From positions 6,549 through 13,808 of the forward strand of contig JAHZES010000040.1 in the NCBI GenBank assembly GCA_019421725.1: a stretch of DNA of 7,260 nt. The letters are read 5' to 3'. The DNA is from Clostridiales bacterium (lineage in GTDB: Bacteria > Bacillota > Clostridia > Oscillospirales > Acutalibacteraceae). Of the stretch, positions 4,271-7,260 are shown piece by piece. The position numbers were made by a program, and so were the translations under genes. Numbering within the stretch: position 1 is the stretch's first letter; each line of letters starts with the position of its first letter. A model generated the notes under the pieces. That model saw only the letters and a program-made list of their open reading frames with translations. It had not been told where the DNA came from and searched no databases.

Positions 4271-6415
4271 ATGCAGAAAAAAAGTAAAAGCAAAGTTTAT
4301 TCTCTGACGCTGTATCATATTCTTCTGTCTTATATTGTAGCTTTTTTGATCCCGACGATCATTTTGACGTTGCTGATTCGGGTCGGCATTATGAACGAGG
4401 TGTTCCGGAAGGAAAGGCAGTCGATACGCAATGAACTGGAATATGCCCGTATTACACTGGATCAGCAGATCGGCAATTTTTCCGATGTTGCAAATCTCGC
4501 GTTTGTGGATAACGAGATCGGTCAATATGTTAATGAAAACGACCTGCCGGAAAACTACAAAAAGTTTGTTGCGCTGCAGAAGAGCCTGAGAAAGCTGGTA
4601 GCCTCCAACACGCTGATTGACGAGCTGCTTCTGTATGTTCCGGAGTCGGACTGCTTTGTGTCCACGAAAAGCTCTTATCTGCTGAAGAATTACGTCAATA
4701 TCGTAGCTTTGGATCGGATTGCTACCGAGGCCGAGCTGTACGATTATTTGAACACTTATTCGGAGTATCGCATTCTGCACGGAACCAAGCAGGCCACGGG
4801 CAAGGCGCTGACCATGCAGATCTATTCTTTAAAAAACAGCTATACGACCAGATACCCGGTGCTGCTTTTTCTGACGGAGGCTTCGTCCTACCAGAGCGCG
4901 CTTAAGAAAGCGGTCGGAAACCGCACGGGAGCCGCCATTCTTTCTGACCCGGACGGAAATATTGTTTCCAGCTTCTGCAACGACCCCGGTCTTGACTGCC
5001 GCGCTTTTGCGGAGTTGATCTCTTCCGATTCCGCTTCGTTTGAAAAGGAGGTTGTCAGCAGGGAAAATTATCTGCTGTCGGCGGCGCAATCCAGCAGCGG
5101 CAACCTGATCTATTCCATTGTGATCGACGAAAACTCCATTCGCGGCGAAACCTCTTATTTGAATTTCATGTGGCTTGGACTGGTTGCGATCACACTGATA
5201 TTCGGGTTGTTGATCGCGCTGATGCTTGGCTACCGGAGCTATAAGCCGATCGATTTGCTGCAAAACCGTGCAAAAACGCTGTATTCGGGGCCGGATCTGC
5301 ACAGTGACGCGTTTCAGTATTTGTCCGACACGCTGGATTATATGAATATGTGCAATGAGAAGCTGCAAAACAGCCTGGAGGACAGTAATCATTATCTGAT
5401 CATCCGTTTGCTGAATGGGTCCCTGAGCGAGGAGGACGGGATGCATCTCCTGTCCGCTGTATTTGGCGTACAGCTGGACCACGCTGCGTTTCGCGTGCTG
5501 CTGTTTCAGTCAGTCGATACTCAGCTGTCCGCACGCTCCATCGAGGCAAGGCTGCGTACCGGGCTTCCGCCGCACACCAACGTGCTGATGCTGCGTGAGG
5601 AAAGCGAGACCATCGCCGTTTTGATTTACGACAGGTCGGCTTTGGACGGCACGCTGCCGCTCCCGGAAATTCCTGGATCGTTTCAGGCCGGAAGCATACA
5701 GACCTCCATCCAGAATGTTCCGCTCTCGTATGCGGAGGTCGTTGTCGGAACGGTTGGAAATCCCTACTGCAATGAGATTGACGTACAGCTTGAACAGGCG
5801 ATTCAGGCGAAGGATATGCAGAAGATAGCCGATTTGCTCCAACAGATCGGCCAAAAAGCAGCAAGCACTGCCGTTTCGCTGAATGAGATCAAGCTGTTGG
5901 CGGTGCATTACCTGTTAGTGCTGAAGAAAACGGCAAAGGCAAGCGGAACACAGCATCTGATCATGTCGATGCCGGAGCCCTACACGGTATTGCGATACGA
6001 GAGCCGCGAGGAGCTTGTGGATTTTTTTAAACGCTATCATGCAGACTTTATAAAAAGCATGATCTTGCCCAATGCCGTCTGCGGGGAAACCCTGAACAGC
6101 CGGATGCTGAAATATTTGCAGGAGCATTACAGTGATCCTAATTTTTCGCTGCAGCAAATGTCCGACGATTTTAAATTGACTCCGCTCACGCTCAGCCGGC
6201 AATTTCTTGAATTCAACGGCCAGACGCCAAGCGACTACATGACCAACTTCCGTATTGAAACCGCAAAGATGTTGCTTACAACGACAAACCGGAGCGTGAA
6301 TCAAATTGCAACGGAAGTGGGATATTATAATGTAAACAGCTTTATCCGGCGGTTTGGGCAAATAACCGGCGTTACCCCGGGAAAGTTCAAATCTCAGATT
6401 TCGAAAAAGCAGTAG
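4271..6415 (+). CDS. Membrane-anchored AraC-family transcriptional regulator, YesS/YtdP type
   Basis: This 714-residue protein is predicted to sense a signal outside the cell and bind DNA inside. Seen, in order: a basic N-terminus (QKKSKSK), a membrane segment at about 14-36, an extracellular region at about 37-298 with the size and opening helix of a Cache-like sensor domain, a second membrane segment at about 300-320 followed by YRSYKPI, a cytoplasmic middle region of about 285 residues, and an AraC DNA-binding domain from about 609. That domain has the two helix-turn-helix units: FSLQQMSDDFKLTPLTLSRQ at about 625-644, and SVNQIATEVGYYNVNSF from about 675, followed by the signature F-x-x-x-x-G-x-TP-x-x-F. 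There is no kinase or receiver domain, so it is a one-component system. It is divergent from the transporter operon and is the likely activator of it. The sensed ligand is unknown. Confidence 0.92.
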   Translation: MQKKSKSKVYSLTLYHILLSYIVAFLIPTIILTLLIRVGIMNEVFRKERQSIRNELEYARITLDQQIGNFSDVANLAFVDNEIGQYVNENDLPENYKKFVALQKSLRKLVASNTLIDELLLYVPESDCFVSTKSSYLLKNYVNIVALDRIATEAELYDYLNTYSEYRILHGTKQATGKALTMQIYSLKNSYTTRYPVLLFLTEASSYQSALKKAVGNRTGAAILSDPDGNIVSSFCNDPGLDCRAFAELISSDSASFEKEVVSRENYLLSAAQSSSGNLIYSIVIDENSIRGETSYLNFMWLGLVAITLIFGLLIALMLGYRSYKPIDLLQNRAKTLYSGPDLHSDAFQYLSDTLDYMNMCNEKLQNSLEDSNHYLIIRLLNGSLSEEDGMHLLSAVFGVQLDHAAFRVLLFQSVDTQLSARSIEARLRTGLPPHTNVLMLREESETIAVLIYDRSALDGTLPLPEIPGSFQAGSIQTSIQNVPLSYAEVVVGTVGNPYCNEIDVQLEQAIQAKDMQKIADLLQQIGQKAASTAVSLNEIKLLAVHYLLVLKKTAKASGTQHLIMSMPEPYTVLRYESREELVDFFKRYHADFIKSMILPNAVCGETLNSRMLKYLQEHYSDPNFSLQQMSDDFKLTPLTLSRQFLEFNGQTPSDYMTNFRIETAKMLLTTTNRSVNQIATEVGYYNVNSFIRRFGQITGVTPGKFKSQISKKQ

Positions 6416-6497
6416 TTCTTCCGTATGGATTCGCGGTGCAGGCCGCCCGCAGTGTGTATGAGGGGCCGCCGTTAACAGGTAAGACGCCGCCTGGTGT

Positions 6498-6536
6498 CCG
6501 TAGCATGTGCTGAAACGCCGTGCTACGGTTTTTTTT
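6498..6536 (+). terminator. Rho-independent terminator of the regulator gene
   Basis: CCGTAGCA (6498-6505) pairs perfectly with TGCTACGG (6521-6528), and eight T residues follow directly (6529-6536). It lies about 80 bases after the regulator stop and isolates that gene from the cotransporter gene downstream. The 82 bases between the stop and the hairpin are GC-rich, and I see no gene or clear structure in them. Confidence 0.93.
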
Positions 6537-6583
6537 GAGCCAGAATCGGAAAAGATTTTACTTTTATTTTACATGGAAAGTAT

Positions 6584-6614
6584 TTGTCTTTTACCAAAGG
6601 CATGGTAAGATAAT
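6584..6614 (+). promoter_or_regulatory. Weak promoter with an embedded dyad ahead of the Na+/Pi cotransporter gene
   Basis: TTGTCT (6584-6589) could be a -35 box with either TAAGAT (6606-6611, 16-base spacer) or GATAAT (6609-6614, 19-base spacer) as the -10; neither is ideal. Between them lies a perfect dyad, TTACCA (6591-6596) and TGGTAA (6603-6608), with a 6-base centre. A protein bound there would block the promoter. The promoter choice is uncertain; the dyad is plain in the sequence. Confidence 0.45.
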
Positions 6615-6659
6615 GGATGTAAAAAAAGAGTAAAGACCGAAAAAGGAAGGAATGAAGAT

Positions 6660-7260
6660 ATGGATATCTTTTCCTGTTTATCGTTGGTGGGAGGTCTGGC
6701 GTTTTTTCTTTTTGGAATGAACCTGCTTGGCAACGGGCTTGAAAGGCTTTCCGGCGGCAAGCTGGAAAAAACGCTGGAAAAAATGACGAACAATCCGATC
6801 AAAGGGGTGTTGCTGGGCGCAGGCGTTACGGCGATCATTCAGTCGTCCTCGGCGACAACGGTGATGGTCGTCGGCTTTGTTAATTCCGGCATTATGAAGC
6901 TGTCGCAGGCGATCGGTATTATTATGGGAGCCAATATCGGTACTACCGTTACGGCATGGATCCTTAGCCTGACCGGTCTGCAGGGCGATGCCGTCTGGAT
7001 CCGCATGCTAAAGCCGGAGTCCTTTTCACCGCTGCTTGCAATTATCGGCGTTATTTTGGTTATGGCAGGGAAAAAAGGACGCAGAAAAGATATCGGAAGC
7101 ATTTTAGTCGGTTTTGCGCTGCTGATGTACGGCATGAACATGATGAGCAGCGCGGTCAAACCGCTGGCGGAAGTTCCGCAGTTTACAAATATTTTGCTGA
7201 CGCTTTCCTCAAATCCGCTGCTGGGAGTTCTGGCAGGTACATTGCTGACGGCGATTATTC
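6660..7260 (+). CDS. Na+/phosphate cotransporter family protein, N-terminal part
   Basis: The first 200 codons are present and the gene continues past the right edge. The ATG at 6660 follows AAGGAAGG (6643-6650) at 9 bases. Seen: a membrane segment at about 6-24 (LVGGLAFFLFGMNLLG), the hallmark QSSSATT at 61-67, GANIGTT at 90-96, a hydrophobic segment near 125-137, a basic loop KKGRRK, and a further segment near 144-156. The family has two inverted Na/Pi repeats: NPIKGVLLGAGVTAIIQ (45-61) is echoed at 185-200 by NPLLGVLAGTLLTAII, so the window ends exactly at the second QSS-type motif. Members usually run to about 540-560 residues and often end in a PhoU-like domain, which cannot be seen here. 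The role is sodium-coupled phosphate transport at the membrane, though some relatives have unknown substrates. It is an independent unit from the sugar locus. Confidence 0.93.
   Translation, partial: MDIFSCLSLVGGLAFFLFGMNLLGNGLERLSGGKLEKTLEKMTNNPIKGVLLGAGVTAIIQSSSATTVMVVGFVNSGIMKLSQAIGIIMGANIGTTVTAWILSLTGLQGDAVWIRMLKPESFSPLLAIIGVILVMAGKKGRRKDIGSILVGFALLMYGMNMMSSAVKPLAEVPQFTNILLTLSSNPLLGVLAGTLLTAII

Noticed and set aside
4097..4780. Minus-strand open frame over the start of the regulator gene
   Set aside because: It runs antisense through the regulator's promoter and membrane-segment codons; the Ile/Gln/Arg-rich product is typical of a shadow.
5400..6361. Several minus-strand frames opposite the regulator's C-terminal half
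   Set aside because: All are antisense to the well-supported AraC-family gene and have no start signals.
6569..7159. Two minus-strand frames opposite the Na+/Pi cotransporter gene
   Set aside because: They are shadows of the QSSSATT-bearing gene and have no ribosome sites.
1..7260. CRISPR arrays, tRNA or rRNA genes, insertion sequences and phage genes
   Set aside because: No regularly spaced repeats, RNA-gene hallmarks, transposase motifs or terminal inverted repeats were seen on either strand.

Overview
The window reads as chromosomal DNA of a Gram-positive, low-to-moderate GC anaerobe of the Bacillota, most likely a clostridial (Oscillospiraceae/Ruminococcaceae-like) species. This rests on strong AAAGGAGG-type ribosome sites, sigma-A-like promoters, a lipoprotein solute-binding protein of the LplA/YtcQ type, LplB/LplC-type permeases and a membrane-anchored AraC regulator of the YesS/YtdP type. 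Lineage is an inference from gene types, not from a marker gene.

Layout. Positions 1-82 hold the first 27 codons of a leftward gene that resembles the N-terminus of DegT/DnrJ/EryC1/StrS aminotransferases. Positions 83-324 are a spacer with a nested dyad (124-164), a doubtful 31-residue ORF (180-275) and the terminator of the transporter operon (256-300). Positions 325-3986 hold a leftward three-gene operon, transcribed as LplB-type permease (3030-3986), LplC-type permease (2086-3000) and solute-binding lipoprotein (325-2007). A strong hairpin (2042-2074) lies just ahead of the binding-protein gene. Positions 3987-4270 are a divergent control region with a recognisable promoter in each direction and repeated GTTTGA(A/C)AT elements. 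Positions 4271-6415 encode a 714-residue transmembrane AraC-family regulator, followed by a textbook terminator (6498-6536). From 6660 to the right edge runs the first part of a Na+/phosphate cotransporter-family gene with its own upstream dyad and a weak promoter.

How it works together. The lipoprotein would capture a carbohydrate, probably an oligosaccharide, outside the membrane and the two permeases would carry it in. No ATPase is encoded here, so a shared MsmX-type ATPase elsewhere is expected. The divergent regulator, with an extracellular domain between two membrane segments and a C-terminal AraC DNA-binding domain, is the obvious candidate to sense the sugar or the loaded binding protein and to switch on the operon. 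The substrate cannot be read from this window; the neighbouring aminotransferase-like gene hints weakly at amino-sugar or deoxysugar chemistry.

The protein set is a known kind of sugar-uptake locus, and I see no convincing new system. The less ordinary signals are in the non-coding DNA: the helically phased repeats at the divergent promoters, the intercistronic hairpin, and dyads ahead of the two flanking genes. Three of the genes have long open frames upstream of their real starts; ribosome sites place the starts at 2007, 3986 and 4271.
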